This document shows, piece by piece, positions 17,303-27,921 of a DNA stretch of 64,000 nt. The number at the start of each line of letters is the position of its first letter. Position 1 is the stretch's first letter. The position numbers and the translations under genes are program-made. The notes under the pieces were generated by a model. That model ran no database searches. It saw only the letters and a program-made list of their open reading frames with translations, and was not told the origin of the DNA. Source of the DNA: Phycisphaeraceae bacterium (GTDB lineage Bacteria > Planctomycetota > Phycisphaerae > Phycisphaerales > Phycisphaeraceae); the NCBI GenBank assembly GCA_020851465.1, contig JADZCR010000005.1:62001-126000 (forward strand). Direction: 5' to 3'.

Positions 17303-18172
17303 ATGGACGAGGACTACCGAAAATCATTGGCGGAAGGAGAGCTTGTCGGTGCGCGCTACGCGCTTGCCGCACCGCGTACCGCCCCATTGGGGGTCGCCGG
17401 ATCACAGCTCGGTCGTGCCGCGGGTAGCTCGCTGGAGTTCATGGACCACCGCGAGTACCAGCCTGGTGACGATCTGCGGCGCATCGACTGGTCCGCCTAC
17501 GCCCGCACCGATCGATTGATCGTCAAGCTCTATCGGCAGGAGGTCAGCCCGCATGTTGACCTGCTCATGGATGGTTCACGGTCCATGGCCGTCACTCCCG
17601 CCAAGTCACGCTTCGTCCTCTCGCTGGCAGCGATGTTCGCCGGTGCAGCCGGCAACGGCGGGTTTACTCATCGCGCCTGGCTCGCTTCAGCCGGCTGTGA
17701 AGCGGTCGCCAACGGTGCGGAGCGCCCTGGGTCGTGGGATCGGATCGACTTTGACCATCGCGGATCCCTTACGTCCTCTCTTATGAGGACTCCGCCGCGA
17801 TGGCGTCCCCGTGGCGTGCGCATTCTGATCTCTGATCTGCTTTTCCCCGCCGATCCGCTGGTCACCCTCTCGCAAATTTCGCATGGATCAGCCGCCTGTG
17901 TAGTGGTGCAGTGTCTCGCCGCGGCTGATATCGAGCCGCCCGCGCATGGAAATGTCCGACTGGTGGACTCTGAGACGCAGGTGATGCGTGAAGTATTTGT
18001 CGATGCCGCTGCCCAGGCAACCTATCGCGCCAACTTCACTCGCCATCAACAGAATTGGCATCTGGCCTGTCGTCAGACCGGTGCGATTTTCGTTTGTCTC
18101 ATTGCTGAAAATGTTCTCAAGGATTGGAGTCTTGAGCCGCTCGTCGCGGCCCAGGTGCTGTCGGTCAACTAA
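17303..18172 (+). CDS. DUF58-domain protein (first copy)
   Basis: A 289-residue DUF58 protein, a vWA-like family that works with MoxR ATPases. The diagnostic block is REYQPGDDLRRIDWSAYART (about 48-67). It is followed by DRLIVKLYRQE and a vWA-like metal site with DGSRSM. I chose ATG 17303. GTG 17282, which overlaps the permease stop, would add seven residues and cannot be excluded. The frame is open to 17177, but that would overlap the permease by more than 100 bases. It is probably a cytoplasmic adaptor for MoxR; the exact role is unproven. Confidence 0.9.
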   Translation: MDEDYRKSLAEGELVGARYALAAPRTAPLGVAGSQLGRAAGSSLEFMDHREYQPGDDLRRIDWSAYARTDRLIVKLYRQEVSPHVDLLMDGSRSMAVTPAKSRFVLSLAAMFAGAAGNGGFTHRAWLASAGCEAVANGAERPGSWDRIDFDHRGSLTSSLMRTPPRWRPRGVRILISDLLFPADPLVTLSQISHGSAACVVVQCLAAADIEPPAHGNVRLVDSETQVMREVFVDAAAQATYRANFTRHQQNWHLACRQTGAIFVCLIAENVLKDWSLEPLVAAQVLSVN

Positions 18173-18257
18173 CTCCCGGAAGTCCGACCCACGGGCCAGA
18201 TAACCCCGATACTCCCGACCGCGAATCTCCAGTTCGCAACGCCTTCTTAGAATTCCC

Positions 18258-20072
18258 GTGCCTTTTCTTACGTTTCCACTGGCTTTGTTCACCCTTGCCG
18301 CGGTGCCGACACTGGCCGCGATTTATTGGCTGCGCAACCGTTTCCGCCAACAACCCGTCTCAAGTCTGATGCTCTGGATGGACCAGCATCAAGCCCGTGA
18401 GGGCGGCCTGCGCGTCAAACGTATTCAGACGCCGCTCCTCTTTTTTCTGGAGATGGCGGCTCTGATTCTCCTCGCGATAGCGGCGACGGCTCCGCAGATT
18501 CTCTGGGGTTTTAACCCTCGACCGCTGGTCATCGTGCTGGATAACTCTTATTCCATGCGGGCGAAGGCCGGCACGGATGCCCGGACTGTGCGGGATCGCG
18601 CGCGTCAGGCTGTGGAGCGGGAGATCGATCGCGAGAGTGCCCGTGGGATGCGGATTATTCTCGCTGGCGAGGAACCTCGCGTGCTGGTCGATGCGGGACG
18701 GACACGCGCTGAAGCCGCGTCACGATGGGAGGAATGGAAATGTGATGCGGTCAAAGCAGACCTTGATCGCGCTCTGGCGTTGGCGGGGGAGTTGGGCGGG
18801 CCTGACGCGCGGATTCTGGTCGTCACTGATGTGCCGCCTTCGAGTCAAATCGAGGATGGCCGCGTCCGCTGGCTGGCGTTCGGAACGCGGGAGCCGAACG
18901 TGGCGATCGTGACCGCTGCCCGCACAAGGTTCGACAAGCGCGACCGCTGTTTGTTTGAGGTTGCGAATCTTGATCAGAATCCGCGCAAGGTTTCGCTCAT
19001 CATCGAGCAACGATTCGCGGTCGGCGAAGGCAGTCCCGCCCCGCAAATGAGCCGCGTGGAGATGGATATCGCACCGGGAGCAACCAGTCGTGCGGTGTTG
19101 GAGGTGGATTCAAGGGTCGCTCAGGTATGCGGCAGGCTGGCGGATGATGCGCTGTCGCTCGATAACGAAGTAGTTCTTGTTCCGCCTCCTGATAAAAAAG
19201 TACGAGTTCAGGTGGCGATCACCGATCCGAAGCTCCGTCCGCTGGTCGAACTCGCCATTAAATCAACCGATGAAGCTATCCTCGTACCGTCGCGTGCGGA
19301 TGTGATGATCAGCGACGCCTACGCTGCTCCTGTCCGTGGAACCTGGCAGGTGATGATTGAAAATCCTGTCGGTGACTCAGCCACGCCGTATGTCGGGCCG
19401 TTCGTCGTCAACCGCGCACATCCAGTCGCACGGGGTTTGACTCTCGATGGAATCGTCTGGAGCGGCCAGCCCCCGCTTACCGACGCTGCCGCCACTCAGC
19501 CGCATAACACAGCCTGGCCGATCATCTCCGCCGGCAACACGCCGCTGCTGACCGACGCGGAGCGTGCCGGTCGTGATCACGACCTTTGGCTCAGTCTGCG
19601 CAGCGAACTGTCCACGCTTACTCAGGCACCCGCGTGGCCGATCCTCTGGTGGAATCTCGTGCACTGGCGTGCCACAACACTTCCGGGACTGGATGACGCG
19701 ACAGTCCACGTCGGCGGTGAAGTCGGGCTGGCGGTGCGTTCGGACGTGGAACAGATCGAACTGACGACTCCCAGCGGGGCAGTGCGGCGCTTTGCCGCAG
19801 ACGATGGCCGTGTCACGATGCGCGCAGAGGAAACCGGCGTCTATCAAGTCCGGGTCGGCACAGCCGAGTACGCCTTTTCCGCTGCTCCGATGAATCGCGA
19901 TGAATCCGACCTGAGTCGTGCCGCGACCAGCGCAGCCGGTGCTTGGGAGACGCGCGGCCGGATGTTGCCGGGATATCACGATCTGACTTGGCTGCTGCTG
20001 GTCTCAGCCATGTTGTGTCTGGCTGTTCACGCCTATTTTCTGAGTCGATCAGGAAGGGCGGCTCACGAATGA
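18258..20072 (+). CDS. BatA-like membrane protein with vWA domain
   Basis: A 604-residue protein with the N-terminal BatA double-helix module. Helices lie at about 5-24 and 55-77, with FRQQPVSSLMLW between them. A vWA domain follows with an intact metal site (VLDNSYSM, about 94-101). A C-terminal helix lies near 575-595. The region between is beta-rich. BatA-type proteins sit in the membrane and are thought to be partners of MoxR/DUF58 in the aerotolerance-type operon. The start is a GTG with no clear ribosome site; TAGAAT ends four bases upstream. The stop overlaps the next ATG (ATGA). Paralogous to the gene at 58561. Confidence 0.85.
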   Translation: MPFLTFPLALFTLAAVPTLAAIYWLRNRFRQQPVSSLMLWMDQHQAREGGLRVKRIQTPLLFFLEMAALILLAIAATAPQILWGFNPRPLVIVLDNSYSMRAKAGTDARTVRDRARQAVEREIDRESARGMRIILAGEEPRVLVDAGRTRAEAASRWEEWKCDAVKADLDRALALAGELGGPDARILVVTDVPPSSQIEDGRVRWLAFGTREPNVAIVTAARTRFDKRDRCLFEVANLDQNPRKVSLIIEQRFAVGEGSPAPQMSRVEMDIAPGATSRAVLEVDSRVAQVCGRLADDALSLDNEVVLVPPPDKKVRVQVAITDPKLRPLVELAIKSTDEAILVPSRADVMISDAYAAPVRGTWQVMIENPVGDSATPYVGPFVVNRAHPVARGLTLDGIVWSGQPPLTDAAATQPHNTAWPIISAGNTPLLTDAERAGRDHDLWLSLRSELSTLTQAPAWPILWWNLVHWRATTLPGLDDATVHVGGEVGLAVRSDVEQIELTTPSGAVRRFAADDGRVTMRAEETGVYQVRVGTAEYAFSAAPMNRDESDLSRAATSAAGAWETRGRMLPGYHDLTWLLLVSAMLCLAVHAYFLSRSGRAAHE

Positions 20073-22867
20073 CACTACTCTGGCCCGTCTATCTCCTGTT
20101 GCTGTTGCCGCTAGGCGTGATGATGTGGTACTGGCCGCAGCCCACCGCTGTCCTGCGGGTGTTGCGCGGCCTGACGCTGTTGTTGATCGTCCTCGCCTTG
20201 ACCGGGTTGATGGTGAAGTTGCCGAGCCGGGCTGGAACCATCATCGTCGTGGCGGATCGCAGCGCATCGATGCCGGGTAATCACGCCGCATCGGAAAAAG
20301 AACTGATCGAGCTGATTTCCAAAGCTCGCGTCAGTGAGGACCGTGTCGGCGTGGTGACATTCGGTGAACACGTGAGGATTGAGCACTCACCCCAGACCGT
20401 GCCATTCACAGACTTTACGCAGGATGTCGGCGTCAATGGTTCGCGTCTGAGTGAAGCGGTGGAGAGGGCGCTGAGCCTGATCGAGCCAGGCACGCCGGGA
20501 CGAGTCGTGGTGCTCAGTGACGGACGCTGGACCGGTACCGATCCGGTTTCCGTTGGTGCCTTGGCCGCCACACGCGGAATTCCCATCGATTTCCGAGAGA
20601 TGGGGCGGACATCCGCTTCTGACACCGCTATCACACGACTGGATGCGCCGGTTTCGCTGGCTCCACGGGAAGCGTTCATGGTGACTGCGTGGGTACGTTC
20701 GCCGGTCTCGCAGGAGATCGTCTATGAACTGCGTCGCGGCGATCAGAGCATCTCACAGGGAAAGCGGCACGTTGATGCGGGAATCAGCCGTCTTATTTTT
20801 CGTGACATTGCCGAACAGCCGGGCACGCTTCAGTACTCGCTGAATGTCACCGGCCAGACGGACGATCCGGTGCCGGAGAACAACACCGCCCGATTGCTCG
20901 TCGGCGTCGAGGGGCCTCGACCGATGCTCTGTATCAGTGACTCGGCGGATGCGGGATATGCCTCGCTGCTCCGCGCCGGCGGCTTGAACATCACGATCCG
21001 CAAGCCAGCCGAAATGCGTTGGGATCTGGCGGACCTTTCAAACTTCACCGGCGTGATCGTGGAAAACATCCCCGCCGGCAAACTCGGCAGCGATGGCCTC
21101 AAAACACTGGCTGCCTGGGTCAGTGATGCCGGCGGCGGACTGCTGATGACCGGCGGGCGTCAGTCATTCGGCCCCGGCGGTTATTTCAAGTCGGCACTGG
21201 ATCCGATTCTGCCCGTGTCGATGGAGCTTCGCCGGGAACATCGCAAACATTCGCTGGCGATCGTCGTAGCACTGGATCGTTCCGGCAGCATGGCGGTGCC
21301 GGTCGGCGGCGGACGGACCAAAATGGATCTGGCAGACCTGGGGACCGCGCAGGTGATTGACATGCTGTCGCCCATGGATCAGTTCGGGTGTATCGCGGTG
21401 GACAGTGCGCCGCATACGATCGTCGAGCTTTCCACGATGGATAACAAAGAGGCTGCGCGGTCGCGCGTCCTGTCGATCGATTCGCAGGGCGGAGGCATTT
21501 TCGTCTATGAAGCACTCGCCGCTGCGGCGAAAATGATCAGTGCTTCCGAACCGCAGACCAGGCACATCATTCTTTTCGCCGATGCCGCTGACGCCGAGGA
21601 ACCCGGTCAGTACCGGGATCTGATTGATGCCTGCCGCAAAGCGGGCATCACGATCAGCGTGATCGGCCTTGGTACGGAGAAGGACAGTGATGCCGAGCTT
21701 CTCAAGGATGTCGCCCGGCGCGGCGAAGGACGAATCTTTTTTACCAACGACCCTGAGGAACTGCCGCGGCTGTTTGCTCAGGACACATTCGTGGTTGCTC
21801 GCAGTACGTTTGTCGATGAAGTCACCGGCGTGAGCACGACGGGCGTTCTCTCGTCGCTGACGGGTAAGACATTCACCGACCCGCCGCCGGTGGGTGGCTA
21901 TAACCTCTGCTATCTTCGCGATGGTGCTCAATTGGCGGTCGTAACGCAGGACGAATACAAAGCTCCAGTCGTAGCCGCATGGCAGGCGGGAATTGGCCGC
22001 GCGACGTGTCTGACGCTTGAAGTCAATGGCGAGTTCACCGGGCCGGTACGCAGTTGGAAAGAGCTGGGCGATTTCCTGACGAGCCTGGCGCGATGGACTG
22101 GCGGAGCGCAGGGAAATCTACCCGAACACATGCTCCTGACACAGGATGTCGAAGGCGGTATTTGTCGGTTGGAACTGCATCTGGACCCGCAGCGCAAAAC
22201 GGATCCCATTTCCAGTCTGCCTGTGGTGACGACATTGCGCGGTCATCCCGGTTCAAAACCCGCTACCGAGCGTGTAATGATGCGCTGGACCTCAGCCGAC
22301 TCGCTGACTGCACAGATTCCGCTCTATGGCGACGAAACCGTCCTTTCGACCGTCAACGTCGAAGGCGCGGGGCTGGTCAGCATGGCTCCCGTGTGTCTGC
22401 CGTATTCACCGGAATATCGCCCGACGGATAATCGGCGCGGGCTGGTTACTCTGCGATCTTTAGCACGTTCAACCGGAGGACAGGAAATCATCAACGTCGC
22501 CGACGTCTGGCGCGATCTGCCGCGACAGCCGCGATTGATCTTTCTGACGCCGTGGCTGGCGATTGCCGCAGTTATCTGCTTGCTGCTGGAGGTGCTTGAG
22601 CGACGGACGGGGGTGCTGTCATCCGTGCAATGGGGCCGGCTGCGCGGTATGCGGCTGCGTCTCGATCGCGCAGAAAAATCACCACGTGACTCATCATCAA
22701 CCGGGTCTCGAGAATCCACAACGTCAACCGGTGTTCCACGGATGCCAACCGCAGCCGAGTCTCCTGCGTCAGAAGCTTCATCCATCCGCGAAGATGCGCC
22801 GCAAGCTGACCTTAGTGACGTATTACAGGATGCACGCCGCCGTGCGCAAGGACGCATCAAGCGCTGA
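20069..22867 (+). CDS. Large membrane protein with two vWA domains
   Basis: A 932-residue protein. Two N-terminal helices (about 3-22 and 30-52) lead to a first vWA domain with VADRSASM. A GATase1-like stretch follows (FTGVIVENIPAGKLG...DAGGGLLMTGGRQSFGPGG), then a second vWA domain with VALDRSGSMAV near residue 395. A C-terminal helix lies at about 823-843 and a polar tail rich in Ser, Arg and Glu at the end. Both metal sites (DxSxS) are intact. The start is the ATG that overlaps the BatA-like stop; the frame is open upstream but belongs to the preceding gene. Presumed periplasmic or membrane component of the MoxR cluster. The protein at 60624 is related, but I see only one vWA domain there. 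Confidence 0.85.
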   Translation: MTLLWPVYLLLLLPLGVMMWYWPQPTAVLRVLRGLTLLLIVLALTGLMVKLPSRAGTIIVVADRSASMPGNHAASEKELIELISKARVSEDRVGVVTFGEHVRIEHSPQTVPFTDFTQDVGVNGSRLSEAVERALSLIEPGTPGRVVVLSDGRWTGTDPVSVGALAATRGIPIDFREMGRTSASDTAITRLDAPVSLAPREAFMVTAWVRSPVSQEIVYELRRGDQSISQGKRHVDAGISRLIFRDIAEQPGTLQYSLNVTGQTDDPVPENNTARLLVGVEGPRPMLCISDSADAGYASLLRAGGLNITIRKPAEMRWDLADLSNFTGVIVENIPAGKLGSDGLKTLAAWVSDAGGGLLMTGGRQSFGPGGYFKSALDPILPVSMELRREHRKHSLAIVVALDRSGSMAVPVGGGRTKMDLADLGTAQVIDMLSPMDQFGCIAVDSAPHTIVELSTMDNKEAARSRVLSIDSQGGGIFVYEALAAAAKMISASEPQTRHIILFADAADAEEPGQYRDLIDACRKAGITISVIGLGTEKDSDAELLKDVARRGEGRIFFTNDPEELPRLFAQDTFVVARSTFVDEVTGVSTTGVLSSLTGKTFTDPPPVGGYNLCYLRDGAQLAVVTQDEYKAPVVAAWQAGIGRATCLTLEVNGEFTGPVRSWKELGDFLTSLARWTGGAQGNLPEHMLLTQDVEGGICRLELHLDPQRKTDPISSLPVVTTLRGHPGSKPATERVMMRWTSADSLTAQIPLYGDETVLSTVNVEGAGLVSMAPVCLPYSPEYRPTDNRRGLVTLRSLARSTGGQEIINVADVWRDLPRQPRLIFLTPWLAIAAVICLLLEVLERRTGVLSSVQWGRLRGMRLRLDRAEKSPRDSSSTGSRESTTSTGVPRMPTAAESPASEASSIREDAPQADLSDVLQDARRRAQGRIKR

Positions 22868-22991
22868 TCGTCGTTCCATCGTTACAATTCCACACCTGAT
22901 GATTGAAATGGTTTCGTTGCACCACGGCGTGATGTCGCGTGATAACTCGCGGCCTGTGCTGCATCGGCAGCAAAACGATCGGATTTAACTC

Positions 22992-24143
22992 ATGGCTAAA
23001 CGCATACGTATCGGACTTGTTGGCTGTGGTCGGCGGGGAAGTTATATCGCGTCACTTTTTCAGCAGCATCCGCTCGCACAGGTGACTGCATTGATGGATC
23101 CATTCCCGGCATGTACCGAGGAATCGGCCAGAAAACTGGGGCTTGCTGATGCAAAGATCTATCACGACTTCGATCGATTCCTGGCAGACTCGCCGACGGA
23201 TGCACTGCTGATCGCATCGGACCCGCTTAAGCAGGTTGACCTGGCGTGTCGTGCGATGGAGACCGGCAGGCACGCCTGTACGGAAGTGCCCGCTGCATTC
23301 ACCATCGACGAGTGCTGGCGTCTGATCCGAACCGTGAACAAGACACGGTGCAAGTATCAGCTTATGGAACAGACCCGCTATTGGGGATTCGTCGATGTGT
23401 GGCGGTGCATGGTCGAACGCGGTGAGCTTGGCCACGTATGCCTGGCGCAGGGTGAATATGTTCACTATGAACGGGACTGGAACTACTGGGTCGATCCGAA
23501 AACAGGCCAGTTCCACCGCCAGGTGACGAAACCCGCGAACAGCGACTTCGAGGCGACGTGGCGGCAAAAAGTATTCGGCGATCCGATCCTTTACCTGCCG
23601 CATACGCTCAGCCCCATGTTGAAGATGCTCGGCACACGGGTCCGTCGCGTTTCCTGCATGGGTACCCGGCCGGGAAGTTATTCCTATCCTGATGAGCCCA
23701 ACAAGCTGCGCGATCTCGAGTACGCGCTGATGCACACGGAAAATGACAATCTCCTCTTGGTCGGGGCGGGTTTTTCCATGCCCCACGTCAAACGCGGCCC
23801 GCTGCATTCACACTGGTACGAGCTGCGCGGAACCAAAGGAAGTGTGACCTCGCCTCGCTATCCCGACGATCAATCCCGGCAGTGGAAAATTGGCGGAGAA
23901 ACTTACGAGCCGTGTGAGTTTTCAACGACACCCGTGGACGCGACAGAGGAAGAATCCAAATCCGGCCACGGCGGTGCGGACTTCAAGCCGGTCGATACAT
24001 TCCTGCGCGCCATTGCGAATGACACGACACCACCCGTGGATGCGGTGCTGACAGCAGAGATCACAGCACCGGCGATCCTCGCTGCCGAATCGGCTCGGCG
24101 GGGCGGTGCGTTGCTTGAATTACCGGATTTCCGTGCGGTGTGA
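22992..24143 (+). CDS. Gfo/Idh/MocA-family oxidoreductase (first)
   Basis: A 383-residue NAD(P)-dependent oxidoreductase. It has a glycine-rich nucleotide loop GLVGCGRRGSYIA (about 8-20), CTEVP as the family's conserved EKP-like position, and a C-terminal alpha/beta substrate domain. Substrates in this family are sugars, inositols or their derivatives; this one cannot be assigned. There is no Tat signal, so it is cytoplasmic. It lies 124 bases after the vWA gene with no terminator visible between and converges with the gene at 24150. One of three such genes in the window. Confidence 0.88.
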   Translation: MAKRIRIGLVGCGRRGSYIASLFQQHPLAQVTALMDPFPACTEESARKLGLADAKIYHDFDRFLADSPTDALLIASDPLKQVDLACRAMETGRHACTEVPAAFTIDECWRLIRTVNKTRCKYQLMEQTRYWGFVDVWRCMVERGELGHVCLAQGEYVHYERDWNYWVDPKTGQFHRQVTKPANSDFEATWRQKVFGDPILYLPHTLSPMLKMLGTRVRRVSCMGTRPGSYSYPDEPNKLRDLEYALMHTENDNLLLVGAGFSMPHVKRGPLHSHWYELRGTKGSVTSPRYPDDQSRQWKIGGETYEPCEFSTTPVDATEEESKSGHGGADFKPVDTFLRAIANDTTPPVDAVLTAEITAPAILAAESARRGGALLELPDFRAV

Positions 24144-24149
24144 TCGTGG

Positions 24150-25724
24150 CTATTCAGGCCACCTCACGCCCAGCTCCGCATCGGTGCGGACTTCCCTTGC
24201 GCCCCGTTTGACCGGACGCAGTACGGTTGCACGACGTTTCTCCCAGAACTTCCTGAATCGCGCCACGTTCCAGACCGGCACGCCGTGCTCTCTCGCGTAG
24301 CGAAGCACCGGCACCCACATCGGGCTGCTGTAAGTGGCAAACGAAACCGGATGCGAATTGAAGCAGAGCATGCTGTGGTAGCGGTGAATGTTTTCCGCCA
24401 GTGTCTCCGTGACCAATTTGATCCCCGCATCCACGGTGAGGTTGAGGGAAAATTTGGCACTGAATCCGGCATTGAGCGTGGTCTCGTCGGAGAATTGCGA
24501 CGCCAGTTGTGTGACCGGCAGCACTTCGCCTTGCGGCGACGCAAAAGGCAGAGGAAGCCCTGACGCGGTCATGTATCGCGATGCTCGTGGCGGCAGGGAG
24601 TAGTAGTTGCAGTCCCAGGTGAAGCCATGCCGGGCTTCGATGCGCGGACCTTCAAGATAGCTGGTCCAGGCGATGCAATGATTTCGGATTGAGCCGGACG
24701 GCGCACGGCCATAGCGACGACGGAATTGCTCGACATGGCTTCCCAGCTTCGCGTCCCAGGTCGATCCGGTCGGTGGCGGCAGGTCGGGGTGAATAGAAAA
24801 GTCGTAGCCGCGCGAGGCAAGCTCCTCGAACCACTTCGGATCCATGGCACTGTCGCTTTTTCCCGCATCACGCACCAGATAGAACGTGATTCCCGCGTTG
24901 TGTTCATCCACAGCCGAGATCAGTGCTTCAAACTGTTCGCGTGTTGAGTAGTCGTCATCCGAGGTGAAGACAACCATCGTCGGCACGTTATTGGGGTAAT
25001 ACCAGAGCCACGGTAAAACAGTGTCACCCGGCCAGGCGCGGTGAACGAGTTCACGCAAGAGGCGGCAGTGCAGGTCTGCGCCGGGAAAGGCTGCATCCTG
25101 TGGATTCCAGATGCCGGCGAACAGATCAGCCGGCCGCATCCGCGCGATGCCGGTGTTCCGTACTCCAGCCAGCATCGGGTCACCTTGCCTCAGGGTGTAA
25201 ACGGTGGTCAGCAGGTCATACGCCAGCGCGACGATGCAGCCCTTGCCTCGGCGGAGCGTGAGAATGGCCGACGCATCGGCAGGCTTGCCGTCTGCTTCGA
25301 GCAGCGGAGTCCGGTGCGTGACCTCAGTCTCCGGCGCGGGGGAGTAAAACGCAGACCAGCCTCGTGTGGGCAGGCCGCTATCAGGGAAAGCTGCACCCTG
25401 TGCGCCCACTCGTGCGTGCAGGCGTCCTTCAAAGCGCATGGGAATGCCCATCTGCGCTGCCAACGCCTCGCCGGGCATGACCGCCACCAGTCCGCCGCCG
25501 CCAGCGACGAACTCCAGGAGCATCGCTGCTCTGGTCGGTTCCGGGTCGGCTGGACCAAGAAGAATCAGGGAGCGATCCGCGAGCATGGCCGGTGTCAGTT
25601 CATCGAGCCACGCCGTCTGAAGATCGTTGATGCCCTCAAGGTGGAGTAATTCCGCCAGTGCCTGCGGCGAGTTGAACCATCGATCCGATCGCTCCGCGAG
25701 AACGAGAATGCTGGAGGTTGACAT
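24150..25724 (-). CDS. Polysaccharide deacetylase-like protein with GATase1-like N-terminus
   Basis: A 524-residue protein of uncertain function. The N-terminal 250 residues resemble a glutamine-amidotransferase-like fold without catalysis (MLADRSLILLGPADPEP..., VAGGGGLVAVMPG). The C-terminal half resembles a NodB/polysaccharide-deacetylase barrel: TSDDDYST early in the barrel (compare the TFDDG motif), GYDFSIHPDLP, and a late FNSHPV. There is no signal peptide. It lies 62 bases downstream of cysA on the same strand but has no evident link to sulfate uptake. Deacetylase activity is uncertain because the metal triad is not fully conserved by eye. Confidence 0.7.
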   Translation of the reverse strand: MSTSSILVLAERSDRWFNSPQALAELLHLEGINDLQTAWLDELTPAMLADRSLILLGPADPEPTRAAMLLEFVAGGGGLVAVMPGEALAAQMGIPMRFEGRLHARVGAQGAAFPDSGLPTRGWSAFYSPAPETEVTHRTPLLEADGKPADASAILTLRRGKGCIVALAYDLLTTVYTLRQGDPMLAGVRNTGIARMRPADLFAGIWNPQDAAFPGADLHCRLLRELVHRAWPGDTVLPWLWYYPNNVPTMVVFTSDDDYSTREQFEALISAVDEHNAGITFYLVRDAGKSDSAMDPKWFEELASRGYDFSIHPDLPPPTGSTWDAKLGSHVEQFRRRYGRAPSGSIRNHCIAWTSYLEGPRIEARHGFTWDCNYYSLPPRASRYMTASGLPLPFASPQGEVLPVTQLASQFSDETTLNAGFSAKFSLNLTVDAGIKLVTETLAENIHRYHSMLCFNSHPVSFATYSSPMWVPVLRYAREHGVPVWNVARFRKFWEKRRATVLRPVKRGAREVRTDAELGVRWPE

Positions 25725-25786
25725 GGCTGAATGATACCGAAGCGCATCCGGTCAAGGCAGAAAGGGAATAACGTGGACGTGATGAG

Positions 25787-26854
25787 CTAGATCGAGTAGT
25801 CCTCGCCGAAGACCTTGTAATCACGAGCACTGACAAACACATCCACGCCGGTCTGGAGCTTGAGGGCCTGATAGCGTTCATGCGGCAAGGCCACCTGAAC
25901 GTACTCGCCTTGTACGCTGGTAAGCTCCACTTTGACATGCGGACCGGCAGAATTGATGCGGTCCACGCGGGCCTTGAAAGCCGGTCGCCCATCCGGCTGG
26001 TGCAAGATGTCGAAGTCATGCGGACGAACAAAAATTCGCTGCGCTCGCGCATCCGCAGCTCTTGTACCATCCGTCGGCTTGCCGTCGAAAATCGCCTTAC
26101 CGTCGACTACCCGCGCGTGGAACAGATTTACGTTGCCCAGGAAATTGATCACGAATTCCGTCGCCGGCCTGTGGAACACTTCCTCCGGTGTGCCGGCCTG
26201 CTCGATGTGTCCCTTGTTCATCAGCACGATTTTGTCGGCGACCTCCAAGGCTTCTTCCTGATCGTGCGTGACGAATACGCTGGTGATGTGGATTTCATCA
26301 TGCAGTCGCCGGAGCCAGCGGCGCAGTTCCTGTCGCACTTTTGCATCCAGTGCGCCGAAAGGTTCATCGAGCAGAAGAACCTTGGGCTCGACCGCCAGCG
26401 CACGCGCCAGCGCGACGCGCTGACGCTGACCGCCTGAGAGTTGCGACGGGTATCGGCCGGCAAGTCCTTCCAGTTGAACGAGCTTGAGTAATTCGTGAAC
26501 CCGATCACGAATCGCCGCCCGTGAGGGTCGTGTCTTGCGCGGCCGCACTCGCAGACCGAACGCCACGTTTTCAAACACCGTCATGTGACGGAATAGCGCG
26601 TAGTGTTGAAAGACAAAACCCACGCGGCGTGCCCCGATGTCAGCCGCCACGACGTTTTCATCGTGGAATCGGATTTCACCTTCACCCGGATCGGGTGTCT
26701 CCAGTCCAGCGATGACACGCAGAAGCGTGGTCTTGCCGGAACCCGATGGCCCCAGCAGGGCGACCAGCTCGCCGCTGGGTACTTCCACGGAAACATCATC
26801 GAGTGCGCGGAAGTTACCGAAGGTTTTCGTGATGTGTTGAACCGTGATGCTCAC
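25787..26854 (-). CDS. cysA: Sulfate/thiosulfate ABC importer ATP-binding protein
   Basis: A 355-residue CysA. It has Walker [10 protein letters not shown] (about 34-42), signature [15 protein letters not shown], Walker [17 protein letters not shown]-loop VTHDQEEAL and a C-terminal TOBE-type regulatory domain. It energises sulfate and thiosulfate uptake through CysT/CysW. The GTG start overlaps the cysW stop (GTGA), so the subunits are translated together. It is last of four genes in the order sbp-cysT-cysW-cysA, the usual bacterial arrangement. Confidence 0.95.
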   Translation of the reverse strand: MSITVQHITKTFGNFRALDDVSVEVPSGELVALLGPSGSGKTTLLRVIAGLETPDPGEGEIRFHDENVVAADIGARRVGFVFQHYALFRHMTVFENVAFGLRVRPRKTRPSRAAIRDRVHELLKLVQLEGLAGRYPSQLSGGQRQRVALARALAVEPKVLLLDEPFGALDAKVRQELRRWLRRLHDEIHITSVFVTHDQEEALEVADKIVLMNKGHIEQAGTPEEVFHRPATEFVINFLGNVNLFHARVVDGKAIFDGKPTDGTRAADARAQRIFVRPHDFDILHQPDGRPAFKARVDRINSAGPHVKVELTSVQGEYVQVALPHERYQALKLQTGVDVFVSARDYKVFGEDYSI

Positions 26855-27921
26855 AGGCCCAGCTCCTCTTGCGAGTTCGGATCAGGTGGATTGGCAATGC
26901 GGGCGGGAGTCGCTCTTGCTGTGGTCGCAGATGTCGAGGCATCCAGCGATTCCGGGGGATCGAGGTCTTGTTCCGCTTGTCGATGAACGGTCCACTCGAC
27001 GAGAGTCTTAAGCCCCAGCGTGACCAGTGCGAGCAGCGCAAGCAATGAAGCGACGGCAAAGGCCGCGACGAAGTTGTATTCGTTGTAGAGAATCTCGACG
27101 TGCAGGGGTATGGTGTTGGTCTTGCCGCGGATGTGTCCCGAGACCACTGACACGGCCCCGAACTCGCCCATTGCCCTCGCGTTGCAGAGGATCACGCCGT
27201 AGAGCAGGGCCCATTTGACGTTTGGCAGCGTGACGCGCCGGAAGGTCTGCCAACCGCTTGCACCGAGAACCAGTGCGGCTTGTTCCTCCTCGGTGCCCTG
27301 TTCCTGCATGAGCGGGATGACTTCCCGCGCGACGAATGGGAAAGTCACGAAGATCGTCGCCAGTACGATGCCGGGCACGGCGAAGATGATCCGCAGCGGG
27401 CTCCACCCCAGTGAAATCCACTCGGCCGTCAGCGGCCACCAGCGGTGAGAAAATCCCAGCCATGAGAGATGGGTGGGATAGCTTGGATCATCGAGCCACC
27501 AACCGAACCAGCCCTGAAGACCAAAGAGCAACACGAAGATGAGGCCGGAAATCACAGGCGAAACAGCGAAGGGCAGGTCGATCAGGGTGATGAGCAGATT
27601 TTTTCCCAGGAAGTTGAACTTGGCGATCGCCCACGAAGCTGCCAGCCCGAAGACGAGATTGATCGGTACAGCGATGGCGGCAGTCAGGAGTGTGAGTTTG
27701 ATGGCATCCCAAGCGTCAGGTTGTCGGATCGCCTCGAAATAGGCTCCCAGTCCCTTGCGAAGTGCTTCAGTGAAGACTGCCGCCAGCGGCACGAAAAGAA
27801 AGAGCAGCAGAAAAGCGGCACTGACCAGCAGCAGGGTCCATCGTACCCATGCAGGCTCGCTGACCATGCGTTTGCTCACGCCGGTGCGGTGTGCCAATCG
27901 TGATGTCGCGGGACCGGCCAT
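26851..27921 (-). CDS. cysW: Sulfate ABC importer permease CysW
   Basis: A 356-residue inner-membrane permease with about six helices. It has the binding-protein-dependent transport (EAA) loop typical of the family, here [21 protein letters not shown], through which it contacts CysA. It also shares [17 protein letters not shown] with CysW proteins. The N-terminus is about 20 residues longer than in enterobacterial CysW, and a C-terminal tail of about 50 polar residues rich in Ala, Thr and Pro is unusual. The ATG shares one base with the cysT stop (TGATG). Confidence 0.94.
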   Translation of the reverse strand: MAGPATSRLAHRTGVSKRMVSEPAWVRWTLLLVSAAFLLLFLFVPLAAVFTEALRKGLGAYFEAIRQPDAWDAIKLTLLTAAIAVPINLVFGLAASWAIAKFNFLGKNLLITLIDLPFAVSPVISGLIFVLLFGLQGWFGWWLDDPSYPTHLSWLGFSHRWWPLTAEWISLGWSPLRIIFAVPGIVLATIFVTFPFVAREVIPLMQEQGTEEEQAALVLGASGWQTFRRVTLPNVKWALLYGVILCNARAMGEFGAVSVVSGHIRGKTNTIPLHVEILYNEYNFVAAFAVASLLALLALVTLGLKTLVEWTVHRQAEQDLDPPESLDASTSATTARATPARIANPPDPNSQEELGL

